Assembly: GCF_949987515.2 (NCBI RefSeq) | Contig: NC_082689.1 | Location: 68,818,267 to 68,882,266, forward strand | Direction: 5' to 3' | DNA from: Delphinus delphis | Taxonomy: Eukaryota; Chordata; Mammalia; Artiodactyla; Delphinidae | DNA: 64,000 bases | Part shown: positions 22,946 through 34,951 of the stretch, one piece after another | How the letters are laid out: the number at the start of each line of letters is the position of its first letter | How positions within the stretch are numbered: the first letter of the stretch is position 1 | The notes under the pieces: generated by a model | The model's input: only the letters and a program-made list of their open reading frames with translations | Databases searched by the model: none | Told to the model about the DNA's origin: nothing | Translations under genes and position numbers: made by a program

Positions 22946-25354
22946 GATAAAGAATGAATGAATGCAAAGAATATAAATGGTTTCAAGGTCTATAGTATAT
23001 AAACTATTGAAAATAACTTTTCTATTTCATGTCCTCTTTATTTTCAACTTGCAGAGGGATGCAGAGGGATGTTAGACTTTAGGTTTTACACATGCAAATG
23101 AACCCCAAGATTGTTTTTCGAATCTCTACTTACTATTAAAATTAACACTTAGAGATGAATATTTTACAGGTTTTTTGTTTTGTTGTTGTTTTTTACTTTT
23201 CTTCCATGAGAGCGTTTATTATTCACCTATTGCATTTATATTACTACAGTTTCCTATGTTCTATTTCTATACAATTCTAATTCTATTATTATACTATTTC
23301 TATGCTATAATTTCTGTTTTAATGCTATAATAGTTTCTTATTTTAGTGATTTTCTATATAATATCTTTAAACACATAGGTGATATAGTGATCTATGTTAT
23401 GGTCAATATCAGGTAGTTTAAGGAGTACTTCCAGTTTGTTTTAAGAGTTAATCTTGTTACTAATAATTATTTATTCATTCCCTGTTTTGACCTCATTAAA
23501 AAATAATACTCCTTGTTCCCACAAACAACTTCAATTTTACTGAAACCACAAATTCCATTCAAACATCTAGTATTGCCAGTGGTGTGAATGCCTAATGGAA
23601 TACAAGGTATTTATCAGGACAACTTATATTATCTCAGATTACTAATATTTCTTCCATTGATTACTTTAAGAGAATGCCCTAAGCACAGTGTAAATTGTAA
23701 TACTGAAGAGCTACATTTGAGGACTAGAAAGCCAAATCATGAACTTTTTATTGACAGTAGTGACAGCTATTGGTAACTGCCTGCTCTCTACCCATGAATT
23801 ACTGAGATAAGGAAATCTGTAAACTACAGTAACAATTTGTGTTAGTTACAACTGAAAGGCACTTTGCTATTTTCTGATATCACAGACCAGAGCACATAGT
23901 AAGAACTCAATAAGTTGTGAGTTATAAATAGCATTTTATTATCTTCATCCAAAAGCCTTTCTATTCAAGATGGAGTATGGAGAAACAAGCTGTTATTCCT
24001 AGGATTGAGTTACCTAAACTTAGAGTTAGTTTAGAGTGGTTTTATAAATTTGCATAATTTTTTGAGGCAGTGATATTAGAAGATTTCATATCTGTGAACT
24101 TAGGTATTCCCAGAAATACTATAATTGATGAAAATGAAATGAAGTTACTTTGATTCTAAAATATTTTTGGAGGAACAGTCCTTGTTTTTTCGGAGATAAT
24201 TGGAGATACCTTAATATGTCTACCAAATGTGCCATTGCTCACAGGTCCTGTAACTAAGGAATGAAGACAAGGGAACACAAGGAAATAACACCCGTGATTT
24301 CCAGTGCAGCTTCAGCTTAGGTCCACATTCCAATAAATTCTTTTGTTCTTTTATTGCTCTAAATATTACTCTGTGAATTATATACCAAAGTAAAAACTGT
24401 TCTCTTCAGGCACTAGGATTCCAGAGGTAGTTCTCTGATTAGAATGAAATATATGTCAATAATTTTAGTTCTCAGATTATTGGCCTGTGAATAATGTCTT
24501 CACAAAGTGAAATTGTATATTATCTCGTGGTACCAGAGTCTTACAGTAGAAAGAATTTAAGCTTCTCCATAGGCAGAAAAGTTTTATTTACTAGCTGTGT
24601 GTCCTTTTGAAAATCACATACTCTAAGTATCACTTAAAACAGGGATGGTAACCCTCTATGAGTGGAAAGTTAAGTCCAATGTTATAATTAAAGTATGTCA
24701 ATAAAAACGCCTTATGTTTATTAGAAACATATTGTCAATGGCAGCTATTTCAGAAGTATTTTTAAATTCCTACTCTTCCCTTTTGTCTACTTCTAAAATT
24801 ATATTAATTGAAGTAAATTTCTAAGGGAAATTGGTCTAAAATTGAAATATTTTAAATTGTTGAACTATTCCTTCTGAAGAAGTCTGTAGAGAAGTTTAGA
24901 ATTTTAGTTGTAAATAAATTGGCTATCTCACTAGTAATGTTTGAATTGTAAAATTATTCATATTCAAGTTAGAATAGTATTTAGTTTTCAAAATAAAAAT
25001 TTGGGCGAAATTAAGAGTAATAAATACAATAGAGTAGTAAATTGTATGGGATCATTGAATTTTATACTCTCAGCTGTGCTTTATTATTTAAACAAAAGGC
25101 ATTTTCAATGAGGATAGAGTCCTTCTTCTTCTGGCTTGGTGACATCACATCACAGATATTTGCTTCTCTTCAAGTTGCTCAGTTCTTCCTCTGCTACATT
25201 CAGTAGAATTTATGGGGTATGTGGTTGTTAAACATATAAAACTGTGTTGTCCTTTATGGTAGCCACTTAGCCATATGTAGTGAGCAGGAACTTGAAATGA
25301 ATATCAGATTAGTATGACTGAGAAACTGAATTTTTTATTTTCTGTTTTTTTATT
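22946..25354. other. Mostly unrecognised; weak MIR near 24525-24720
   Basis: About 2.4 kb AT-rich. A 10 bp tandem duplication (gcagagggat twice) sits at 23051-23070. 'tttactagctgtgtgtcctt' at 24588-24607 and the following 'ttgaaaatcacatactctaa' look like a worn forward MIR. Otherwise nothing was recognised. Confidence 0.45.
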
Positions 25355-25367
25355 AAATTAGATTTAA

Positions 25368-25574
25368 GGGCTGCCCTGGTGGCTCAGTGGTTGAGAGTCC
25401 GCCTGCCGATGCAGGGGACATGGGTTCGTGCCTCAGTCCGGGAAGATCCCACATGCCGCGGAGCGGCTGGGCCCGTGAGCCATGGCTGCTGAGCCTGCGC
25501 ATCGGGAGCCTGTGCTCCGCAATGGGAGAGGCCACAACAGTGAGAGGCCCGTATACCGAAAAAAAAAAAAAAAA
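25368..25574 (+). mobile_element. CHR-type SINE, short form
   Basis: Begins GGGCTGCCCTGGTGGCTCAG. Perfect 13 bp TSD AAATTAGATTTAA at 25355-25367 and 25575-25587. Small differences ('cctcagtccggg', 'gtataccg') mark it as slightly diverged. Confidence 0.96.
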
Positions 25575-25589
25575 AATTAGATTTAAGTA

Positions 25590-26264
25590 AACTTGAAGCT
25601 AAATACTTTTCTGTTAAGCAAAACTGTTACCTTTGTGAAACTACATTTTAATTTAAACCACTGAAAGTTTAGCATCTGAATTGAAATGTACTCTAAGTAT
25701 AAAATGGATACCAAATTTTCAAAGATTTAATGCCAAACAGTAAAATATCACATTAACAATTTTTATATATTATTACATTTTGCAATGATAATATTTTTGA
25801 TATATTGGGTTAAGTAAAATATACTGTTAAAATTTATTTCACCTTTTTTCTTTCTTTGATTTCTGTAGCCACTAGAAAATTTAAAATGAAACTTATGGCA
25901 TTCATTCCATTTCTGTTAGACAATGCTGGTATAGAGAGATGGCTGAATAAAAAATCCAACACTGAGAAGTAAATGCAAGCCTCAGATAAGTCAAATCAGC
26001 TTAGAATGTGACCTGGGAGAGCAAGGGTAGCTTGTGGCAGAAGGGAACAAAAGTTGTCTGCTCTTACAGATTCTACTTCACTGTAGAGTTGTCTTAGCAG
26101 CTAGTGTATAAAACTGTCTTTTAGCTAGAGTGCTACTGACAGCTTTACCTAACCTGTAATAGCTTAGGTTTTCCCAATTCACTTGAGTATTGGGAAACTT
26201 TTGATGATACTGTATCTCTCATTCTTTGGAAAAGAAACTGGAAATTTATTAAACCAGAAGAGTA
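25590..26264. other. No recognised gene or repeat
   Basis: About 0.7 kb of AT-rich sequence without repeat words or structure. Confidence 0.45.
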
Positions 26265-26452
26265 ATTCTCACAGTGCTAGAACCAACATCATCAGCGTCA
26301 GCTGGCAATCTTACTACAAATACAAATTCTCCAGTCCCACTCCAGATCTACTGAATCAGAAACTCTGGGAATGGGGATCAGAAATCTCTGAAGTAAGCCC
26401 CTCAGATGATTCTGGTGCACTAAGATTGTGAACCCCTGGAATATACTATTCT
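26265..26452. mobile_element. MER5-type hAT (Charlie) DNA transposon fossil
   Basis: 'taattctcacagtgctagaa', 'ccaacatcatcagcgtcagc', 'ctactgaatcagaaactctg' and 'gatgattctggtgcactaag', ending 'ttgtgaacccctgg', follow the ~180 bp MER5A consensus nearly end to end. It is non-autonomous and encodes nothing. An open frame at 26183-26431 runs through it and is not a gene. Confidence 0.88.
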
Positions 26453-26511
26453 TGTTTTGGAATATAATATTCTTGCTAACTGATGAATAAAATTCACTAA
26501 AGTAGGCTGAG

Positions 26512-26640
26512 ATATCAGTAAGTCAACAGGTATTTAGTGAATAACTAACTAAAAGGCCATAGTTAAGCACTGAGGCTGTAAAGAACTCATGAAAGTACAA
26601 TCATGTCTCCCTCTTCCAACAGCTTCTTGTATTAAATCAT
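26512..26640 (-). repeat. L2 3' end fossil, reverse
   Basis: 'aagtcaacaggtatttagtg' followed by 'gcactgaggctgtaaagaac' and 'caacagcttcttgtatt' resembles the reverse L2 terminus (attcaacaaatatttattgag...gtgctgggg...catggagctt). Weak. Confidence 0.45.
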
Positions 26641-28842
26641 TAGTCTTCAGGAAGACCTCTGGATAGGGATTTTCCTGGTTTACTATTTAATTATCAGTTG
26701 CCTTAATGGATTTTACTGCTTAGCATTTCTCAAACAACTCCTGGTTTATTGTGATGTAAGTGAGTCTAATCGACCACAATGCTTTTGCTTTTATAGTGTA
26801 CACAGAAGAATTGCTGAATGGGATAATAGGCTAGTTTGAAGGCACTAAGGCACTCCAGTATGCTTCCATTTTGATGAAAAGCGATTGTGTTGCTTTTTGA
26901 AAATGTCAGAATGATTATGTAACTTTTATGGTGCTAAATTATTTTGGATGTGACATTCTTGGTAAGGAAAAAAGGGTGCTTCAAGAAATTACTTCAGAAT
27001 CTGACTAATTTTTTATTCCAGTTTTGCTTGTGTAAATTAAAATTAAAAAGAATTACTTTTTTTGCCATCCCTGCTGTTAATTTTAGCACTTTCGATTTTT
27101 ACATTTAAATACTTAAGAAGGGAAAGCTTATCTATTTTGTATTCTAAATTCCCAATACTGCACTTTCTACTTTATTGTTCGTTTACTTTTTTGGATGGTT
27201 TTATTCAAGTCTGTAGAATATTGTGCACCTGTTTTCTAAACATATCTACCCCTTTCAAGTTAGTTCCAAATATATCAAAATGAATTTTTCCTTCTTTTAA
27301 AAATGGACAACCTTCTTCTCAATCCCCACATAAACCTAAATATGGACTTAAAGAAATAAAACATGAATTTTACATTAAATTGTAAAATAAAAAGTCAATA
27401 TATGCATGTACTACTTGAGTACATTTTCCCTTTGTTACAAAGAGAGAAAATCCAGCAAGAAAGCTCTGTTAACTATTGTCAACCCTAAAGCCTCCTTTTC
27501 GAAACACTACCCTAAACACATAAGACAAAATTTTTAAATAAACAGGACAAGCATACAAGGACACAGGATTACTTTCACCACTCTAAAGCTAGGCATTCTT
27601 CAAAGAGTTTTAACCATCGTGAAGGTATCAAAGGCCTAGCATTTTGGCAAGCAACATCCATGTCAACATTGCTGACTGTTGTATTTTATAATCTAAAGCA
27701 TAGCAGTAATAAAAGCCATTGGAGCTTTTGTCTTCATTAGTGTTAACAAGAGCTATTCTTGTTCATGTGCATGACTAATGCCTTCTCAAAAATGTAGTCC
27801 ATTTTTGAGAAGTCCAATGCTCTAGTCCATGCTCTAGTCCATTTTGAGTGGGTAAAAGAGAAATACTGTTCTTTACCATGGCAGGTGGGCTTAAATGCTT
27901 CAAAGGGCACTTAATGGAGTGTTTGGAATCAGGGCTTGAGGTATCCTGGTGTCAAACTGTTTTAATCAGAGTTTTGAAGATGATGGGTAAAAACAAACAA
28001 ACTAATTAACATAGGTGATAATAGCATGTCCAGTAAAAATTTAAAAAACACTAATGCTATACGTGACTTTCAGTAAAATGATCTGGCAAAGCCCTAGGCA
28101 AGCTGTTTACTTTCATTTTCTACAGTGCTGCACCTGGTCATTTTTCTAAACTTGTTTAAGTTCTTCCACCAACAGTCCTTCTTTCATCTATTCAGAGGGT
28201 TCAGTGTATGGCCCCAGGCTCTTGCCATTGTATGTTATGGTGATGGGTGGGTAAGAGATCTGTTTCTCTCATAAAAGATAAAATATGTAGATTTATATTT
28301 TCTTGCATTTGAAGGCTTTGAGTTGGTTCCCTCCATTCTGAGTAGTTATTTATAGTGTATTTGTACACATGCATATAGATATGTGTGTGTGTATATACAC
28401 ACGTGTGAAACAAAGTATTTTATGTTTATAATACAAAGCCCCTTCTCTTACACGTAGATAAACACTGGTAGTACAGAAATACAGAAAAGGCAAATGTATA
28501 ATTGATGATGCCCTAGACTTTCTAAGGCTTTGAAATGAAAACCAGACACGAAAAATTGTTTTACCAAAAATGAAAATACCCTCTTGTATGGCGGCAGTTT
28601 GTTCCAGCTGCATCTGTGCTTTGCTGTGATTCACAAATTGGTTGAAATTTGGCTCTTGGCATACTTTTAGCCTCAAAATGTATAAGTATTCTAGGGAAAA
28701 TAAGGGACTTGCCCATTTATGTACTCTTACATCTGATTTGAGATGAATTTTAATTTTATGAATATAAGATAATTTTTTTTGAATAGGACTATTTGATAAA
28801 ATAAGAAAGATTACTTAAAACTATTTACAATGACACACAAAA
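26641..28842. other. No recognised repeat; contains a hairpin and a TG/CA tract
   Basis: About 2.2 kb. It contains the 13 bp-arm hairpin at 27782-27812 (listed separately) and a short TG/TATA/CA palindromic tract near 28383-28405. Short frames at 27062-27283 (+), 28201-28413 (-) and 28350-28676 (-) show no domain. Confidence 0.45.
27782..27848. repeat. 13 bp perfect hairpin plus 12 bp tandem duplication
   Basis: CTTCTCAAAAATG (27782-27794) and CATTTTTGAGAAG (27800-27812) are perfect inverted arms with a 5 bp loop. Immediately after come two adjacent copies of ATGCTCTAGTCC (27817-27828, 27829-27840). The word 'tagtccat' at the loop edge recurs at 27836, so all three parts share sequence. Confidence 0.92.
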
Positions 28843-28852
28843 CAGTCTTCTA

Positions 28853-29067
28853 GGGCTTCCCTGGTGGCGCAGTGGTTGAGAGTCCGCCTGCTGATGCAGG
28901 GGACACAGGCTCGTGCCCCGGTCCAGGAAGATCCTACATGCCGCGGAGTGGCTGGGCCCGTGAGCCATGGCCGCTGAGCCTGCGCGTCCGGAGCCTGTGC
29001 TCCGCAACGGGAGAGGCCACGACAGTGAGAGGCCCGCGTACCGCCAAAAAAAAAAAAAAAAAAAAAC
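28853..29067 (+). mobile_element. CHR-type SINE, short form
   Basis: Near-consensus, with ~21-base poly(A). TSD CAGTCTTCTA at 28843-28852 and 29068-29077. It forms an inverted pair with the SINE at 29741-29951. Confidence 0.95.
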
Positions 29068-29079
29068 CAGTCTTCTAAA

Positions 29080-29728
29080 TATTTAAGATCTGGGTTATAA
29101 TGACTGATGATATTGGTGTTTACCTAATCTTTAAAAAAATACTAATTCATTGATTATGACATGCTGCATGTCATTCCACAAGGAATATATAACCACTTTA
29201 GCAAAAATGTATGTAGTTCAATAATAAAATATTTTTTTCCAAAAATGAAACCAGGAACTCACTTTTTTCCAAAATTTAAATGGAAAATTTATGGAGAAAA
29301 AAATAATATATAGACCATTCAGACCCCTCAACTGCTATATTTGAGCACAGATTTTGGCACTGAATTTCTTGACGGCTTAAGGAAAATGTAGAAAGGGCCA
29401 GTTAAAAAGGAGAAAACATCTGTTTCTCAGGCAAGCAAAACTCTCTCTATTACTTAAAAAATAAAAGATATTTCCTCAGTGGGTTTTCACCCAGAGGGTC
29501 TTTGGTAATAGATATATAACTAACTTTGCTCAGATACCACCCAACAGCAAACCTGGTGAAAGAGCTCATTTCTTTTAGGGTCCATGGATGAAAATCATCA
29601 ACAGTGCATTAACAGTCAACTTGTTTTATTTCAAGGACAAAACTGAGAATTTCTAGCAAGAATATCTTTCAGAATCTTCTGTTATTCCCATTTCTTTCCG
29701 TTTTATTTTTGCTGAATTAGAGTCAATT
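29080..29728. other. No recognised gene or repeat
   Basis: 650 bp spacer between two oppositely oriented SINEs; AT-rich, no motif seen. Confidence 0.45.
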
Positions 29729-29740
29729 TAAAATTCTTTT

Positions 29741-29951
29741 TTTTTTTTTTTTTTTTTTTGTGGTATGCGGGCCTCTCACTGTTATGGCCTCTCCCGTTGC
29801 GGAGCACAGGCTCCGGACACGCAGGCTCAGCGGCCATGGCTCACGGGCCCAGCCGCTCCGCGGCATGTGGGATCCTCCCGGACCGGGGCACGAACCCGTG
29901 TCCCCTGCATCGGCAGGCGGACTCTCAACCACTGTGCCACCAGGGAAGCCC
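29741..29951 (-). mobile_element. CHR-type SINE, short form, reverse
   Basis: ~19-base poly(T) at the left and the GGGAAGCCC end at the right. Perfect TSD TAAAATTCTTTT at 29729-29740 and 29952-29963. Very close to consensus. The three forward frames across it are SINE artefacts. Confidence 0.96.
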
Positions 29952-30074
29952 TAAAATTCTTTTATCTGCCGTAATTTGAGATACCGAATCCTCTGTCGTG
30001 TAGGAATCAGATTTTTTTTTTAGATAAGAAAAGCAAATGAAGAATATCGACTATTATTGAAAAACTAAAAGATT

Positions 30075-30830
30075 ACAAGTGTTTTCAATGACGTGGAGAA
30101 ATTGGAACCCTTGTGCACTGTTGGTGGGAATATAAAATGTTGCAGCCCCTATGGAAAACAGTATGGAGGTTCCTCAAAAAACTAAAAATATAACTACATG
30201 TGATCCAGTAATCCCACTTCTAGGTATTCATCTAAAATCATTGAAATCAAGAACTCGAAAAGACATTCACATTCCCATGTTCATTGCAGCATCATTCACT
30301 ATAGCCAAGATATGGAAAACCCTAAATGTCCATCAACAGACGAATGGATAAAGAAAAATGTAGTATATACATACAATGGGCTATTATTCAGCCTTTAAAA
30401 AGAAGGAAATCCTGCATTATGTAACAACATGAACTGAGCTTGAGGAAATAATGCTAAGTGAAATAAGCCAGTCAGAGAAAGACAAATACTGTGTGATTCC
30501 ACCTAGATGTCTTAAATAGTCAAACTCATAGAAACAGAGAGTAGAATGGTGGTTACCAAGGGCTGGGCAGGGAGAGGGAAATGGGGAGTTGCTATTCGAG
30601 GGGTGTAAAGTTTCAGTTATGCAAGATGAATAAGTTCTAGAGATCCACTGTACAGCATTGCGCCTATAGCTAGCAGTACTGTGTTGTGCACTTAACTTTT
30701 TTTTTTTATCTCACGGATTTTTCTTCTTCTTTTTTAAATTGGAGTATAGTTACTTTACAGTGTTGTGTTAGTTTCTGCTGTACTGCACTTAACATTTTTG
30801 AGGATTTCATATTAAATGTTTTTACTACAA
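30075..30830 (+). mobile_element. L1 3' end, forward, interrupted by a small reverse L1
   Basis: 'gacgtggagaaattggaacc', 'ttgtgcactgttggtgggaa', 'tgatccagtaatcccacttc', 'atgttcattgcagcatcatt' and 'atagaaacagagagtagaat' are L1 ORF2 C-terminus and 3' UTR words. A 66-codon frame at 30151-30351 is ORF2-derived ([30 protein letters not shown]). Sequence characteristic of this element stops at ~30696 and resumes after 30784. Confidence 0.9.
30697..30783 (-). mobile_element. Very short reverse L1 insertion inside another L1
   Basis: Poly(T) (30697-30707), then 'ggagtatagttactttacag' and 'tgttgtgttagtttctgctg', the reverse of an L1 3' terminus. It is flanked by a perfect TSD TGCACTTAAC at 30687-30696 and 30784-30793. 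At 87 bp it is an extreme 5' truncation. Confidence 0.92.
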
Positions 30831-30919
30831 TGAAAAAAGTAAAGAGTGTATCAGTATTAATCCTAAATAACCATTCAGAGTTTGTCTACAAGTGTTGCAC
30901 CATTGAGTAGCAGATCCAA

Positions 30920-31090
30920 GACACATGGCCTGTTAGATGAAACATGATGTCTGTTCTCCCACAGCAACTCTGTAATTACTGTTTACATTTCTATCTCCGT
31001 TGTTGAATCTCGAGCTCCTTATGGGTGGGAACCACTTTTCATTCACAGTGCAGTGCCTAGCACATATTAAGCACTTGATAAGAAAAAAAA
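30920..31090 (+). repeat. L2 3' end fossil, forward
   Basis: 'ctcgagctccttatgggtgg', 'gaaccacttttcattcacag' and 'cagtgcctagcacatattaa' match the L2 3' terminus in the forward direction. Confidence 0.75.
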
Positions 31091-31094
31091 GAAT

Positions 31095-33479
31095 ACGAAG
31101 ATTGTTATAGCTCTTCCATCAGCACATTCTATGGGACATTTTTGTATTTTTGAATCTTAAAAATTATATTAAGACAACATTTAAAAAAAAGGATTTATTC
31201 ATATTGCCTATTTTTTAAGGACGTGACAGAATTAAATATGGACATGAGGGGTTCAATGTATATTGTTGATTATTTTGATTTGAGCCCAGATTTCAACTAT
31301 TATGCATTTGGAGTAGATCTGTCATTATATTCCTATACCAGAGAAACAAAAAATTCTTAGAAAATAAATCCTAGAAGTTTATTCAAGATTTTATCACACA
31401 ACATGTAGAATGTGCAATGAAGCCTTGGAAATATCCATGTATAATTTTCTAAAATTTATGTGTCTCTTTGAGAATCTTACCGTACTAATACCAATTACAA
31501 TGCAAATGAAAGCTTTGGCAAAAATTAGCTTGTTCGAATATTTTTTTTCGAAGGTGTTAGCTCTACAATACTCCAGCAATTCTCTGGGATAGCAAATCTG
31601 CAGGGGAATAAAAAGTAAAATTTAAAAAGCCATAGGGCCAACCACTTTCATTTTCTGGTTAAAATACTGTTTCTAGCAAGGAAGTTTCTAGTAAGGAAAA
31701 TGGAAAAGTGCTATAAACTATACCTATATCTATATATAGTGTATGTAGGGGCACAAGGGAACAAAGCTTTTTACCTTTTTCATTTACTGAAGGAAGGTGA
31801 ATTTATATATTTTTAAAGTTTGCTTGAAGGCACATTATAAATAGTATTATTATTCTTGTCACTATTCACACTATTCTTTATTCTATCAAGTAGGAAAAAA
31901 GATCAAAATTAGTCTCCCATTTAATTTAGAAATGGCTTGCTATAGACAGCTACTGAGACAATTGAAACTTCCAGTTCCATAATGTTATACACTTGATTAA
32001 TTTGCATATGTTCATATTAGCTCCCTCTAACCTTTGCTGGATTTCCAGAGCTATAACTTGGCCTGTACATCTAGTTACTAGCCTTAGTGTAGTTAGGCCC
32101 TGCCTCAGGCAAAATGGCGAACTTACTCCTTGTGCTCAGGACTCTGCTAAGGACTTCCTGTGGGTCAGAGCTGCCAACTGTGCTATCACATTTAAAGATC
32201 TGCATTGACAATTTCGTTCCTATACCTTTAACATTTAGGTCACAGATCAGGGGTTTGCAAACAACGGCCCGTGTGTAAGAATCCCTCAGTTTGCTTTCCT
32301 TCTGTTCTTGATGCTGTTTCGTTTGAATGCCTTTGTGTCTATTTTGCTATAACCTCAGTCCAACCAGTTTCTGTTTTCAGTTCCAATCCATTACACACAT
32401 TGATAATAATCACTTGGACCCTGAAGATATGTTAGCTCTTCATCCCTATGAAAGCTCTTGTTTTCTCCTGAGTAAAGTTAGACTTCTCTGTCCAAATAAG
32501 AAATGTAAATATTCCAGTAACTACTAATGAATGGATCAGTTCTCTTAGGTAGTTTGTGTGTTTCCTGCAGGAATCACCAATGTCATAATCTAGGGATACT
32601 AAATAGATTATTTACCCTGATCAAGGTTGTTGGCTCGACAGGGCATCGTGGTGGCAAGATTTCTGAGACCAAATCCAAGTGTAGTGAGAGACTATAGTTA
32701 TTGGTGGCCACAGACTGTTGGAGATTAGGGTTTATCAACTTTTATAGTTCCAGTAGAGGAGAATTTACCTTATTATGCTTTATAATTATGTACTTACCAT
32801 ATTGCCCCACCATTCTTCAACGAGATTGTAACCCACTAGGTGTGTATGCAACCAGATTATCTAAGTATCCTTGTGGCACCCATCTTAGAGCTTTACGCAT
32901 GGAAAGCTACCTATATAATTGGAATGAAATTAAGCTAGGTCAGAGGAGGAGATGTTTCTTGACCCTCTATCTCCTGCTGCAACTTTACCTACAAAGGGAT
33001 TCCAAATTTAAAAATAAAACAGTATGAAGCAAAAAACATTCTTAAAAAAATTCTGAGTATTGACTATCAAACATGAACACAGCTTATTTTATTGAAGCTA
33101 CAGCTCTCTTCCAGATGCCCTGCAGTTGCTAGTGCATAGGAACTATGGCTTGTTCAATGTTCACATATGCATTATACTAAGCACAATACAGAATACGGTA
33201 TATGTAGCTGCCACTGCCTAGGAACCACAAGTAGTACCTGTCCTCGGAAACATTTTTCTGATAATAAGAGATGTGAAATACTATCACGTATTTTACATTA
33301 TCTAAGACAAGCTGGGTAGTGTATGACCATAGATCAGTTGTATTACCTGGATTACATGAGGAGAAGACCTCTAAATTTGCTATCATTAGGAAGTCTTGAG
33401 CCCACTTAGCTCACTGGGGTAGATGTTTGAGCATCTCATTGGACAAACTGTTGGCATTCCAATGGGCTCTGGTTCACTC
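31095..33479. other. Mostly unrecognised; hAT-like scrap at 32245-32285
   Basis: About 2.4 kb. At 32249-32275 'caggggtttgcaaacaacgg' matches one terminus of the same hAT-like element seen at 46990-47235, but nothing else of it remains. Frames at 31993-32208, 32327-32527 and 32701-33027 (+) and 33177-33386 (-) have no recognisable domain. Confidence 0.4.
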
Positions 33480-33735
33480 CGTATCAGTGGGCAATTCTTG
33501 TCAGCGTTGGCTTGCAGCCTGTTATGTGCTGCGCTCCTTCCTGGCACCCTATGTACGTTATCACATTCAGTCCTCTCAAGAACGCTTTCAGATTCATATT
33601 GTTATACCCATATTACAGATGAGAAAACTAAGGTTTCGAAAGATTAATTTTCCCAGTGTCATGAAGCTGATCAGTGGAGTTATGAGATTCAGACTCAGGC
33701 TTCTCTGATTCCAGTGCCCATGCTCGCTCTTTGTT
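33480..33735 (-). repeat. MIR SINE fossil, reverse orientation
   Basis: 'cgttatcacattcagtcctc', 'atacccatattacagatgag', 'aaaactaaggtttcgaaaga' and 'cagactcaggcttctctgat' follow the reverse MIR. Two overlapping forward frames (33423-33647, 33427-33708) are MIR-derived. Confidence 0.85.
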
Positions 33736-33763
33736 GTCATTCGTGGTGTACATAAACAACTTT

Positions 33764-34021
33764 TCATTTAAGCAACACATAGATGCTATTGGTATGAACA
33801 AACTTACTGTAGAATTTCAAATTTCCTGTTTGTTTGTTCCTCGGGCCTGACTGCTTGTCTTCAGATTTATTTTCTGAGGCAGCATTCTTACTCTGTGCTC
33901 TTCGTTGTTTCTTCTTTTTACTCAGTCGTCCTTTCACTTCACAGAAGGAAAACAGCCAATATCTGCCTGTGATTCTGTGCACACAGCACGTGCATGACCC
34001 TGTGCTCTTAGACTTGCTCAT
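33764..34021 (-). other. 85-codon reverse ORF of unknown nature; possible exon
   Basis: Reverse frame outside recognised repeats. The product has a basic stretch, KGRLSKKKKQRRAQSKN, then an acidic/polar stretch (SENKSEDKQSG). On the reverse strand a strong donor-like ACA|GTAAGT falls at 33808/33807, and a pyrimidine-rich acceptor-like 'tgttttccttctgtgaag' ends at 33937. They bound 129 bp (43 codons). An opposite frame (33834-34112, +) looks like its shadow. I cannot name a family. It could be an exon, an old pseudogene piece or chance. Confidence 0.2.
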
Positions 34022-34842
34022 AGGAGGGACCCAGGATGCTTTCCTCTCTCACTGTAAAAATGGAAGTGGTCAGAGCAAGGTGCCCACAATTATTGTCATA
34101 AATTGTTTATGAATCCCACAGACGTACACTCCTATTCTGGGCATGTCTCAAGATAAGATAAAGAGAAATGGTCCCTGTTCTACAGAGGAGGTTTCGTGAT
34201 GTTTCTCAGTATGACTAGAAGAGCCCTCAGTGTCAGAATCTTAATGGAGACAAGGACCTCCTTCACTGCTTCCTTGCTGTTCTTCTCATGTACTAGATTT
34301 GCACTCGTAAATTTTCAGAGCTAATAGTCAGTGGATATCAAAGTGTGGGTCCTGAAGACAGAACTCAAGGGCTGTAAGGAGCCAGTAGTGAGGGCTTGTC
34401 CTCAGGACAGACTTCACCCTGCTTTAACCAGAGGAGCTCCATCTGAGGGCGATGTCCTTTGAAAACAAGAGTGTCCCTGGAACAAAAAAAAGAAATCTGA
34501 ACCGCACTGGTGTAGTCTAGATTCCTCATAATTGTTGCTGCCTCCTCTTTCTCTATCTTCTCTCTCCCCCTTCACCACCAGACTCTCCCACAAGTATAAA
34601 GTTTTAACCACTTTCCTTCCAATTTACCCACTAAATTCTGTAATGATGAAAAAGATTTTAATAGAATGTGATTATGTTATTGAATTACTGAATCATATAA
34701 CATTAAATCATTGACAATATGCAAGGCAAACCTTAATCTACAACTAATTAATGAGTCCCTTTATATCTATGAAATGAGTTAACTGAGAATATAGATTTTG
34801 TGGTTACTTATTCACTTTAATGATATTAAAAACTAAAGCACG
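34022..34842. other. No recognised gene or repeat
   Basis: About 0.8 kb. 'tcagtggatatcaaagtgtg' at ~34330 recalls a MER5 terminus but does not continue. Frames at 34414-34611 (-) and 34532-34714 (+) have no domain. Confidence 0.4.
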
Positions 34843-34951
34843 GGGCTTCCCTGGTGGCTCAGTGGTTAGGAATCCACCTGCCAATGCAGGGGACATGGGT
34901 TCAAGCCCTGGTCCGGGAAGATCCCACATGCTGTGGAGCAACTAAGCCCGT

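Noticed and set aside
27782..27812. microRNA precursor
   Set aside because: The 13 bp stem is far shorter than a pre-miRNA stem (~22 bp or more), and no extended flanking pairing was seen.
34325..34450. MER5 element, from 'tcagtggatatcaaagtgtg'
   Set aside because: Only the first ~30 bases resemble MER5; the rest does not follow.
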